From Balanoglossus misakiensis (taxonomy: Eukaryota; Hemichordata), in NCBI GenBank assembly GCA_040954595.2, contig CM082588.2, positions 1,116,001-1,180,000 of the forward strand: DNA of 64,000 nt, given 5' to 3'. A program made the position numbers and the translations under genes. The notes beneath the pieces were generated by a model. That model did no database searches and had not been told where the DNA came from. It was given only the letters and a program-made list of their open reading frames with translations. Position 1 is the first letter of the stretch. The number at the start of each line of letters is the position of its first letter. This document shows positions 22,801 to 35,100 of the stretch, one piece after another.

Positions 22801-23095
22801 TAAACAAGGGCTTTATTACGTATTGGTCTATGGTCAGCTTGTCAAGCTCACAGGTAGGCACACACGTCCATGGCCATGCACGTTTGGCCACTTCAATTAT
22901 TTTTTTGCTTCTGTGGATTGTTTGAAGTTGAATTCTGCGTTCTCTGTCACCTTCATCAGCACAGCTAGCGGATGCCTTTTGTGAAAAGTCCATGCAGAAG
23001 GCGTTGTTTGTTGAGATCTCGGGTGGTCGTTGCTTGCGCGGTTTTTATTCGTTGTGTCTGAGCCGATCGTCGAATCTGGCTAGGCCGCCCTCACC
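19819..23095. other. Intergenic region upstream of SLC5 and downstream of sestrin
   Basis: Probable SLC5 promoter near 19819-20150 and sestrin 3' UTR from 23095 downward. TTTATT (AATAAA on minus) occurs at 23044-23049, 22812-22817, 22504-22509 and 20583-20588, so the 3' UTR may be 50 nt to 2.5 kb. A short (AAT)n stands at about 22619-22640. No exon seen. Confidence 0.5.
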
Positions 23096-23182
23096 TCATG
23101 TCATGTACTTCATGACTGCCCTCAACGCATAGAGAAGCTCAGCTTGCATCCTGGCTTCGAGCACCATCAGGTTGACATGCAC
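23096..23182 (-). CDS. Sestrin exon 11
   Basis: [20 protein letters not shown], then RAVMKYMT and TGA at 23098-23096; the C-terminus of all sestrins ends RYMT. Confidence 0.97.
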   Translation of the reverse strand: MHVNLMVLEARMQAELLYALRAVMKYMT

Positions 23183-26100
23183 CTATGTGAGTGAGAAGTG
23201 AGAAAAGGGGTTAAAGTCATGAGAGAACAGTGAAGAGGAATATGATAGGCGAGTTAATCAGAGCGCCCCCTATCAGTCAGTCTTTGATTCTTTTGTTTTT
23301 ATGTGCCCCACTACAACTTAATATTTTAACGTCCTCACCTTTTCTGAGTATTTGAAACCCCTCCAAAAGCCATCGAAGTCTTTCTTGGTACACCGTTCTG
23401 GATAACAGGCCACTGTTTTAATGTAGGCCTTCAAGCTCCTTTCCAGGAGATGATTCACTTCGCCGTAGTCGTAGTCGTCGTGACGGATACCAAACATACA
23501 GTGGATGTAGTTCCAGATCGCTCGCCTAAGACTCGATGTATCCACATTCACCTGCATTCCCATTCTGTGAAACACAAATCAACATGTCTTGTTTTAAAAC
23601 ACATGACGTCATTGTTGAAACGTTGAAAATCTCATTATGATGACATCAATCATTAAATGGAACATACAAAGACATACTTTGAATTTCAAATGAGAACAAA
23701 GCATTGATGTGAAGTCAAAACTCATTTCATAGCTACCACCCTTCATGGTAATACGTTTTTGTTTTTCGAGCCAAAACACTGCAAAAATTAACCCTTTTAC
23801 CCCCAGTTCCCTCTAAAGATGTCCAACTTTACCATAGAAAACAATAGATTTGGACTGAACCATGGTGGTGAAAGGGTTAGGTTGGATAGTGCCATCAACT
23901 TACGTATTATAGGTCAGATCATAGGATAACCGAAACTTGTCATCAAGGAGGGAACCAATATCAGAGTAGAGCCTGTTCATTAACGAGAAACCATGGTCTT
24001 CCCACGAATAGTCCTGCAAAAGATTGAAAAATTTACATACAGCGTTACATTAATTTATCATTAACATATTACTTGTCCATTTCCTCTGCATTGTCCATTC
24101 ATGTATTGATTTCAATTACCGACTAATGGATGAAATTTCAGCTGATTATAATCATGGTCCAGTAACTTGAGTCTAAGATGTTTGTGAGATGAGTTGTCAA
24201 GAATTAAACACTCATGTTTGTGACAAATTGCATCGAGTCTGGTATGCAGTATTTGTGTGTTTGAATGTACAAGTGCATGTGTATGTTGCTTGTATTTGTG
24301 TCTGTCTGTCTGTCTGTCTTTCTATCTCTCTGTCTGCCTGCCTGTCTGTCTGTCTTTCTATATATCTCTCTCTGTCTGTCTGCTTGTCTGTGTGTGTCAG
24401 TCATTGGTGATATTTTGACTGGTGCATATCAAAGGGTGTGTGTGTGTGTGCCCCCTCCCTCTCTCTTCCTACAGAATACTAAAACTGAGAGTGCGTTACA
24501 TAAACCCTGTTTACAAGAAGACAACCTTCAACTCCCATTCAGCATTGTGTTTCAATTTACACAACACTCCACACACCGCAAAATAATGAATGTTTGGAGA
24601 ACCATTCAATAGGATTTAATTGTTCCACACCTGAGTCGGGAAAGTGTCTACGCTGAAGCAGTCATATTTGTGTTTACAGCAACTACTTTAAATATTTAAA
24701 AACCTTCCTCTCTTTTTTAACAGTGTATAATGGATCACTCAAGTCCAAGTCTGTTTGACAGCGTGCCTCAACATATCACTCTCAGTTACCAAAGCCACAT
24801 ATCTCTTTTTATTTTGAACAAAGATAGAAGCATGATAATCACATGATCAAAGCAAGCCAAGCTTCATTATAATATTTCAGTATCTGGGTATTTTCCATGT
24901 TGTTGCTGTCAATAAGCTATGGCAGGTTTGACCATTCCATTGCAAGACACGGGGGTGGTTGCATACAGGCTGATGCTTACCTGTACTCTAAATGTGGGAA
25001 TCGGCGACGTCAAACCCCTTTTCGCAAAATCTTGATAACTGAAGTCTGCGTCTTCGATGTATTTGGAAAGATCAGCTTTGAGGTGATTGACATAGTCGGC
25101 AGACTCGGGCAATACTAGAAAAATAAAACATGAAAAAAAATCCACAAATCATTGAAAATACATTAAGAGAGATCAGTAAAAAAATCTACAAGCAATAATT
25201 TTAATTCATAAAAGCGTGGGTGTGAACAAACAACAAAATGAAAGAAAAGGAAGCAGCTCTCAAGAGACATGACTCTTTGTGCACTTTGAAGTTTCTCAAG
25301 ATATTCCCAAGACACCTTGGGCAATCAATCATGTCAAGTGTCTTTCCTGTTTTTACTGTCTATTCTTCAAAATCATCTATCTTACAAGGAATAGGTATAC
25401 TATTGAAGACCTAAGAGATTCTTTTAGGATTCCTATGAGAAAGGTGCCTAAGTCCCATAAGACTATCTTATAGGACTTCTATAGAACAATATCTTATAGG
25501 ACTCCTATAGGATAATATCTTATAGGAGTCCTATAGGATAATATCTTATAGGAGTCCTATAGGATAATACCTTATAGGAGTCCTATAGGATAATATCTTA
25601 TAGGAGTCCTATAGGATATTTTTGTCTCCTGAATTCAAACCCCTTAGCACAGACAAAAGAAAAATATCTACTCACATTCCACACTCTGTTTCTCCACCCT
25701 CTCGAACCTCTCCACCATTTCTTCCTGTGTCGGTTCCTCTGCCTCAGACTCTTCCAGTTTCTTCATTCTCTGCATCAGTTCTTCCACACCACCTTCCGGA
25801 CTTTCAAGATCCTGCCAAATAACAAAGCAAAACAAAGGTGTTTTTTAAAAAGAGGCAAATGTAAAAGTGAGATGATTTTTATCACTCACTAGTACAGTAG
25901 CAGCAATGGTAGCAGAACTATGGTAGCAAATTTCACCCTTTCATTTCCATGGTTTGGTCCAACTATTGTTCTAAATGGCAAAATTGGACCTTTCTACATG
26001 GAAATAGGGTGAAAGGCTTATGGTAAAGACGACTGAGAGAGCACTGGACCTTTGATGTCAGTAATAATGCATTGAAATTGTGAATAAGATTGGCAAACAA

Positions 26101-29100
26101 TTTCCTGCCATAATCCTCACTCATTGCGACCACTCTCATGTATCGAGGAATTATTTCCCTGATTGCCCGGAAATATCTACAACAGTAATGCACCAGCAAT
26201 TTCTAAGAAACCCTACACTTCTTCATTTCATGATAATACAACAACCTGCTGTGATTTCCCTATTTGTGGCATACAGATTCCCAACCCCCACCAGGGTCAT
26301 GGCCTAAGAATGACCGAGATCTAATAGCCATAATGCGTACAAGGAACGCAGAAATGAAAGCAGCCAGAACTGCTCTGAGTTCATTCACTTCATAACAGTT
26401 CCCCTGAACTCACAGGAAAAAAAATCAATCACCATGGAAATACTAGAATCTATGTTGCAAGTCACCACACGGAAATATAAAATGGATATTTAAATATTTT
26501 ATGAGAAATTCTGGGGAGAAATCCATCCAATTCTCATCAGTCACCCAAAGCTTGGGATTATAGAGATTTGTGTTCTCCTTTCCGAACATGACTTGATGCT
26601 ACAGCGAACTGCATTTGTTCAGAATTGATGGCGGTCAGAGAGAACTGCACTATGCTAATAATTTAATGGCTTCCTTCATGACACTACACATTATTCATGT
26701 AGCCTACTTTTTATGAATGATTAACCCAGTTTACGAAATCCTTAAGCTGGGGTCGTGTTGAACGTAACACAAGATATGCACCAAATACCGCAGGTCATTG
26801 GCATATTTCTGGTTCAATTTGATCGAGATCACATATACTCCAGAGAAACAAATACTTTGACTTCTGCAATTATAGACACAAATTCTTGTTTTGACAAGAC
26901 AGTCGCAGTTGGCCGATTTTGCCTCTTGGCTACATTCCAGTTCAGATGATGTTATTATTCTGTCCGTGAAGTGAGGATTAAATGCAGAATATAAAGTAAT
27001 ACCCTGAAATGATTCTGTTTCAAGATTTCTAATCTATTTCAAGAACAACAGACTCAGTTCATGGCTCTCTGTTTTGTGTTTGCAGAAAAGTATTTTCTAG
27101 TATAGTACAAAATTTCACTCTCTCAGAAAATTAAATGCAGAGAAAAATAATTGAATGATGACTGTTAATCAAATTTACCAAATAAATATACAGAATTTTG
27201 ATAACCCCACCATTTTTTATTACAAAATGACCGAAGGCTTAAATCAAAGAAGAGTTTAGGGTATTTCAGTCGTCATAAATATTCACAGCAGACGAGAGAG
27301 TTCAGATTCAGTTCACGCTGGTTTTTCTGCCTCCGCACAGCAAAATGAAGAGGAATAGTCCTTTCATGTATTCAATTAAATTCAGTATGTGCGTCACTGC
27401 ATCACTCAATAACAAGTCTAGTAAACCAATTTATCTCACGATGCGCAGGTTGTGAATGTGCGAGCGTTGCGAGATACTTTCTAATGGGGAATATGGTCTG
27501 CTTGGCTTTCCAAATCGCAGCCAATTAAAATCACTTTGCGATACACAAGACGGCAATAGCACAACAGTGTATACAGACACCCGTTTCCATTGAATCTAAT
27601 GTTTGGTTTCTAATTTGTAATGTGATGATAGGCCGCTTTTCTGGGGCTTCACTGCAACAAGATACCTTCAGTTGAGAAGCATTCACAATCACTAGGGTCC
27701 ACACACTCAGAAACACTTCTCATTAGCTGTGGACATGTTGATGGGAACCCTGCCCGGGGCTTGTTCGACACTCCACAATGGCTGCAGATGTATCGTATCC
27801 AAACTTCTCCCTACGACACTTTTATTCGATACTTCTTTTCCCAAACATCCCACTGAATAGTTTCTAATTACACCCCCTTCATAAGAAAGTGGACAAGACC
27901 TCACTGTTGTAAACAATGGGACTGAACCACTCTACTGGAGCAAGAGGGATGAAATACTTACAAGATGGACATGATTATCAGCAGAGTTCTGACAGTTTGT
28001 TTCCTTGGCATCGGCAGTTTCGGTGACAGAGGGCGGTCTTATCGTGTGTCCCCCTTCCGCGTCTATTTCCGGATTTATTCCGCATCCGTACACGAAGCTG
28101 CAAAGGCTGTGGAAGTGGGAGAGTAACGCTATGGCATGCACCAACTCCGATACCGACCAGTTGTCAGCTCCTCGAAGAAGTTTCTGAAATCAAAAGACAA
28201 AGCGAACATGTTACTCTTTTACTCTGGCAAGCTGTGTGTTTTGTATAACACTGTACATCTTGTTTGGATAAACTTTATAATTCAAGTCTCAAAGCACTGC
28301 AAATGCAGGCAATCTAATATTTATGACGCGAAGCCCTAATATTAGCCGACAAATCAGTAAAGTAAATGCCATCCTGTTTTATGGAGTCTCTATGAACACC
28401 ATAAAATTTTACCAATCTCAATCCTCAATCCGTCTGATGGATAAGTCACTACAAACCATTCACAATATCAGTATTAGTATTCCACTAGCCGTTGCTATAG
28501 TACCAGATATATGTATTACAAGCAAGTTCTAAAAATACAATGAATCTCGGCAGAAAATGTGCTGGGGATAATACAGTAATCTTCTTTGAGCTTTCATGAG
28601 GATGTGAAATCAAGACTAATATTTAATAGTATTGTTGAAATTTATTCTGCCATACCTGAATGTCGTCTTTGGTGACTAGCCACGGTCGATGAGCTAATTT
28701 TTTGTTGAGATTGTTCAAATGCTGGAGTTTCTGTGGAATGTGGTTGAAGCCTTTCAACCATTCAGGGTCTCCCCCTTGCAGCAAAAATTCAGTCTCTTGA
28801 AGTCGTATAATGTATAGACACTTGTGTCTAGCTGCCGCCTGCAAAGAAAAGAAAAGAAAGTAAGAAGTTGCTCTCAAGAAGATAACAAGGAGCAAGATTT
28901 GAATGGTACAATTTGACAATTCTCAGAAGCACAACAAATTTTGTCTTCATTTTGCAGTTTAAATGGTACAGTAGTTTACCACAAATTGCCATATTGAACC
29001 AAGACACAAGCTGGATGACAAATCCAACCATGGCACATTCAATAAAGTCACACAGTTCAATAAAGTCCAGACACACTCGAAAAGTCTGACTGAGCTATCT

Positions 29101-32100
29101 ACAGAGTGATTGACAGATGTTGTGTCGATACAGGATTAATTTCTGGTTTCCAAGTTGCCACCTCTAAGAGTTCAGCAACAGTAAATGTCAGGTCTGACAC
29201 AACAGATTTTCGATCGCACACTTGATTACAACGCTATCCATTCTCATTAACACAAACAAGCAGTCAAATCCTACGCAATATAAAGATTGAAGCTTTTACG
29301 TTTCACTTCAATGCAGAACACATTTGTGTGTTCATATTCTAGCAGTAAAAGTGGACGTCTTGAGAAGTTCATTTGTATTCTGTCTGCATACAACAACTTC
29401 CTCTGCTGACGTCATCATCTGAATACAGCTGGCAATCAAATAAAAGTTTAAGATGTCTACGGACCACAACAACATTAAGTGCTTAGTGCTTTGGTCCCCA
29501 AAGACTATCATAAGGTCATCTCATTTTTAAAACTCATGAAACACTTTTATGGTTCAGGTTGAAAAATGCAAAAATATAAATATCATATTCCTGAATAATA
29601 CATATTTTCGGCAGTTTAGTGGGACATTCTTGGATGATTTAGGAAAGGTATACCAGCACTTCGGAAAATGTTTTGAATCCAATTCTATATTCACAACTCA
29701 GTAATGTCCGCATGGATGTAATACAAAGCATTTGCCAAGTAATCCTTGTGTATTTATGTCATCAATAGAACTATTGCCTGCCTGCCACAGTTTCTGAGTT
29801 GGCAACTAGCCATCAATGACACGACACATATAACGCCGTTAACTGTTAAAAGATAGTGACAACTGGAATGAAATAAATTCAGAAATGTGACCAGCATTCT
29901 TTTTGACACTTAGGGAGACTTAAAACAGGCCTTACAGATGTACCATAGCGCCTATGTTTTCATTTTATAGAGATATATCAAGATCCCCCCTGGATACGTT
30001 TGCTTCCTGTAGCTGTAGACATCCACCCCTACATTTAGTTATTGCTCATTCACGTAAAAGAGACAAGAATTTGTATGATGGTTATGATGCATGTAGTGCC
30101 AAGTCATAAATATCATAAATATCAAACTGTCTTGCTGACGCAAACAAAAATTTCCTGAAGATGACATCTGATATTTATGCTTTGTGTTATTTTGGATAAA
30201 GGCATCTCATGCTTGATTGAACAAGAAATCTCCTATTGAGTTTTCGGGTGGTCAGTTTCATTTGCTGTCTGCCGCTATAAATAAATAAAAATGTTTAAAA
30301 CGCACCGATCAACGACAGCGTTATGCGACTTTTCCTGTGTTTCTATCAAGCGTAAATGTAAACTGGGTTCTACAATGGGTTTGGTTGCTGACTTTTATAA
30401 AACGTTCCAGTTCAAATGTTACGAGTTTACTTAGGGGCATGTTTGACGTCATGAAATATCTCTTGCACGGAAAATCCTACTTAGGGGGATATGCCACCTT
30501 GATTTTCCTCTTCTTCCCAGATTAGAAGAAATCCGCACACACTGACCTCTCGGCAATCACTAGTTTACTTTCCGGTTTTACTGCCAAGGTTTTGAGACTT
30601 CTGAATTTAGCTAGATTTCGCTATTCATAAATGCATAATACATGAGTAAATTTCATACAAATTGGATTGTACACTATACTGACTAATTCAATGACAGCGC
30701 TTGAATTAAAGTCAATCTCTTATTATTGCAATAACAGAAATTATGTCATCTTTATCATCATACCAAGTTACCTAGCAACCAAACTGGTTGGACGAGATCG
30801 CATGTATGGAATCAATAACAAACTAATCAAACTTAATAGTCAAATAAATCTAATGTAACACTAAACACGATCTTATTTGAATAACTCTTTGATAATGTCT
30901 CTGTTGACAGAGTTGCATCTTGGACATCGATACACCTCTTCGCTTTCAGAGCATCTGAAGAAACTGGGTGTCGGAATGCGACTGATTTCAAACTCTGTTC
31001 ACCAACAATATTCACCTCAAGAAATATGCAGTTATCTATTTTGATGAAGGTTTACCACTCTTAAGAGAAATGTTAAAAGGCAACCTGAAAGGTCATAGAA
31101 TAATTGGCCTTACAGCGATTAATTCAAGAGCTTGCAAAGTATTTGTATCAGCAGCCTAGAAATAACTGAACGTAGCTATGTAGCCTGCTTTGATAAGAAT
31201 CATTTGCATATCAAGATCCTGACATGAAAACAGAGCCGAAGGATTCGTTGATCATTAACAGAATCACCTAAGGGGAATCCCAAAACTTTTTCATTTCTGA
31301 TGTCATGATTTTAAAGTTTCCAAACACTAAACTTTCAAAAAAATTCTTTATTTTCTCCAAATTCTATCAAAATTTGAAAACTATAAACACAAATGATATC
31401 AATGCTTCAAATCTGATGAAACGTTCCTTAGTATTTAACGTTTTTTGTTGTTGCTTGTATTATAAATATCTTTCAGATTTTTGTTGTCACCTGACGAGAC
31501 AAAACCCAAACTGATCATTGTGAAAATTTTTGTTTCAAAGAACGCTAAGCCACCAGCATTTAATTTTGTGGAGGTAAAACATGGAAGACCTTGTTTTCTA
31601 ATCTCCAGAAAGTTAAATAGCCTTCAAAAAGTTAATGGTGCATACCGAATAAGCGATGTGGTGGTATAAAACCACAACATTAGTGATCATCGACCAAGAT
31701 ACCAAAGGGACCCCAGACTAGAGAAATGTCCCAGATGAAACCCATGGACAACTTTCCAAGGCCTACCCGTTCACTTTTGTGAAACTGGATCTATCTCTTA
31801 TCCAATCAGTGCATTCTTTAGCAAATTAAGCTCAGTATATCATTTTTCATAATATTTCCTATTTCTAACAGAATTGCATAATAGTTTGCAATACTATTTC
31901 CTAACTTCCAAAAGAACTGTGCAATGTCCAATTACATGTACTAGCTATAGCGGCATCTGTCTACGTACCTTTTCCGAACCCCACAATCCATGTTTAATAT
32001 ATAGTCCTGTACTTCCTCACTGACAACCATTCTTTCATGAGTACCGGTACATTTTATGTGCCGAATAAAATCTAATAAACACTCCAATGAGTGTGTATCT

Positions 32101-35100
32101 GAATAGGGGAAATTCCCCAAGAACTACAATGGGTACAGCCATGAACATGTCTATCAATGCAGTGAAAGTCTGTGTACAGACCTAATAACCCCATTGAACA
32201 CAAAGGAACTGAGCGACACAGGTTAGACAAGGGATCGTTCGTTGTCTTGGTTCTTATATGTCAAGGGCGAAGACAATGGCAAGATTTGTTTTGGTGACTG
32301 TGAACACTGGAATGAGAGGTATAAGATTGACACAATGTTGCTACGTGAAATCTGTCAAAAGTCGGTGCTTAACATGACCGGCTATGTGGTATGCGTACAG
32401 GCATTAAATATCAAAGGGTAAAATAGAAGCAGAGAAACTTACCATGATGGCGATGTAATGCCTATATTCATAGGGTAGAGGTCCATCTCCCCTCAGCATG
32501 TAATTTTGAGTCTGGACAAACTGTTCCAGGTACTGTGGATGGAATCCCATGACTTGGGTTATGTGGTCCAAGCGACTCGTCTGAAGGAAGACATCGATAA
32601 ACATTCGACTTTGCTGTAAGAGAGGACAATCGCACATTTGAGAGACCGGGAGACAGATCAGTAGCCTTAAATCCGGGTGACGGCCGCTACAATAACCCGT
32701 GGTCACACACAGCGGACACTCGGAACAAGATCTCTCGTTGTCAGTTCTCACTCACGGGTTGAAATACTGGTAAAATTTCCTTCTCTGTGAGACGGAGAGC
32801 GAACAGACAAACGCTCAAAAGACAGCAACCAGAAAAAACATCCAACCCACTCCGGCTTGAGTGATTAGAAATTTATTCACAGACGCATATACACCACTCG
32901 TACATCACATCAGCTGATACAGAGGCTCATAAATATTAAGTGGTCGACTCCATTCGTCTAAGGTACAAGACAAGGTCACTTAAGTGGACGGCCTGAAGGG
33001 AATATAATTCCTATAAAGGCCAATTTCTAATCTTCAAAGACGAGTTTATAAGCAACACTGGACAACACACCTAAACTGACATGGAACAGACCAAAGACAA
33101 TACTTCTTCATGATGTCCGCATTGAATATGTACGTCGATCTAGAACGTCACGCATTCAAAATTCAATTTCTGGTGTTTGTGTCATTTTATATTGAAAGAA
33201 TAAATTATTAATAAGCAGAAACCATTAATAACCTGCCAAGGCAACCGAACACTATAGACAAAAGTGATCCAGGCCATTGTTTGCAAATCCATAGGAGACC
33301 TGCTTTCCTAGGGACCATACGGTAATCAGCATACAATGCAGTTATTTTATGTTTTGCAATAATCCCCACCCACTAAGGAAAACACATCGTCAGATAATCA
33401 AGGAAATTTACTGCAATGGCTCATTAAAACTGAAATAGATTACGGGATATTGAAAAACATGCGCTGTCAGCGAGTCTTGCACAATCGTTCTCGCCTACAC
33501 GTACACCTGGCGATATTGTTCTGTCTTAAACAATGGTCATCTTGACCAGTCTACCTAGAAAAACAACCCTTTCAGTTTGTGGGTGAAATAAAACACTTTT
33601 CAGTTCAGCCGAACAATGCAATACCCACAATGCTGTATCAGAAGTCGGTCAAACTTGCTAGAACATTAGCCACTAGAGAAGAGATCTAAATGTCAGGAAT
33701 CTCTGGTCATCTGATCGAAAAACATACCACCTAGTACCTGTAGCCTTTGGCCAGATACCCTTTGGTCAGTATTTGATAATGGAGACATGCCACAATAATT
33801 ATCTTCTTTGGTGAAAACATACCACATTCAATGAAAACGCCAAAAAAAAAACACCATTTCAATGAGAACTCAACCATTCACATTCACGTAATCCATTGCT
33901 CAGGTCAATATCTTATTGTGTAGCAGCACAATTGAAAGGGAACACCTTTGAAGTTTAGCACACTGTGACTCACATTGTTGACCATCACCTCCGCAAACAT
34001 TTCCTGTTCTCCCAAATGGCTTCTACGTCAAACACAAGATCCCTAAACGCTTCAGGAGTGTACAGTAGCATCTGTCTTGTGCTGGAGCTTCAACCAGAAT
34101 AACCAACTAGTTTGCTCGTATGCTAAAACTTTCACGCCAACGCAATAAACCATGTTGCATCATCATATCTGACTTGATGATGCAATCATTTGACTTGGTC
34201 TATTCGTTCCAGGAAACAGGAAGGTGCAGTTCGGCATACACACAAGACCCGCAATTCTTCATTTCCAGTCAATTTGACTTTATTTTAACTTCAATGAACA
34301 GGGGTAACGTCCCTCTCCCTCAACACCACAGCAACTGGGAACGATGAACGAAACATGTTCAGACATTCCAGGGCAAAAAAGGGTAAAGTTTGTCACATAT
34401 AAAGCAGAGTCCGTCCGAGATCTCTGAGATTGCATCATCCCGGACACTCTACCTACCCAATGCCGTTATTCAGGACACAGCCATTAAACCCTACAAGGCC
34501 AATGTCATGGCCGTTCGGGTTTGAAGAAGGGAGTAGATAGACCACCCTGTTTACATGTTTTGAAGAGCAGTGTACAGTCCAAATAAAATCCCTACCCGCA
34601 GAGGATGATGAAATACCAAAGGGTGCACGTACGGCTTTAAGTTTTGCTCTAGGGTACATGCTGCGTAAATCGGAACCTCTTATCAAACACTGCGCAGGAA
34701 GCTTTCAATGCCAAATCTAAATTATTGATAAAGATTGCTTTCTTAAATGATAATCATGGAGTAAACAGGCCTGTTTTCATTCCTGATTTCACCGGTACTC
34801 AAATCAAAAACACATACATGTATGGCATGTATTCCCGAGACTGATTTCTAAACTGACCTCTCAGATTATCATTATTAAACATGCCAGACCACAGACTTTG
34901 GAGTAACAGAGACTATGCCCAGACAAAACAACACCTGTACCTAAGAAATCAGGCTTTGCTTTCATTCGTGATCACGAGACTATCTGCTAACTCTGTAACC
35001 CTGCAACCTGACTTGACAAATCTAATAACGCAACTTCGCTATCGAAAAACCAACAATAAGTCGTGAGGGGATGATGAGCTAGATTTAGGCTCGATACGAG

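Noticed and set aside
24189-24612. Open frames in the (GTCT)n region, both strands
   Set aside because: Low-complexity translation of a microsatellite.
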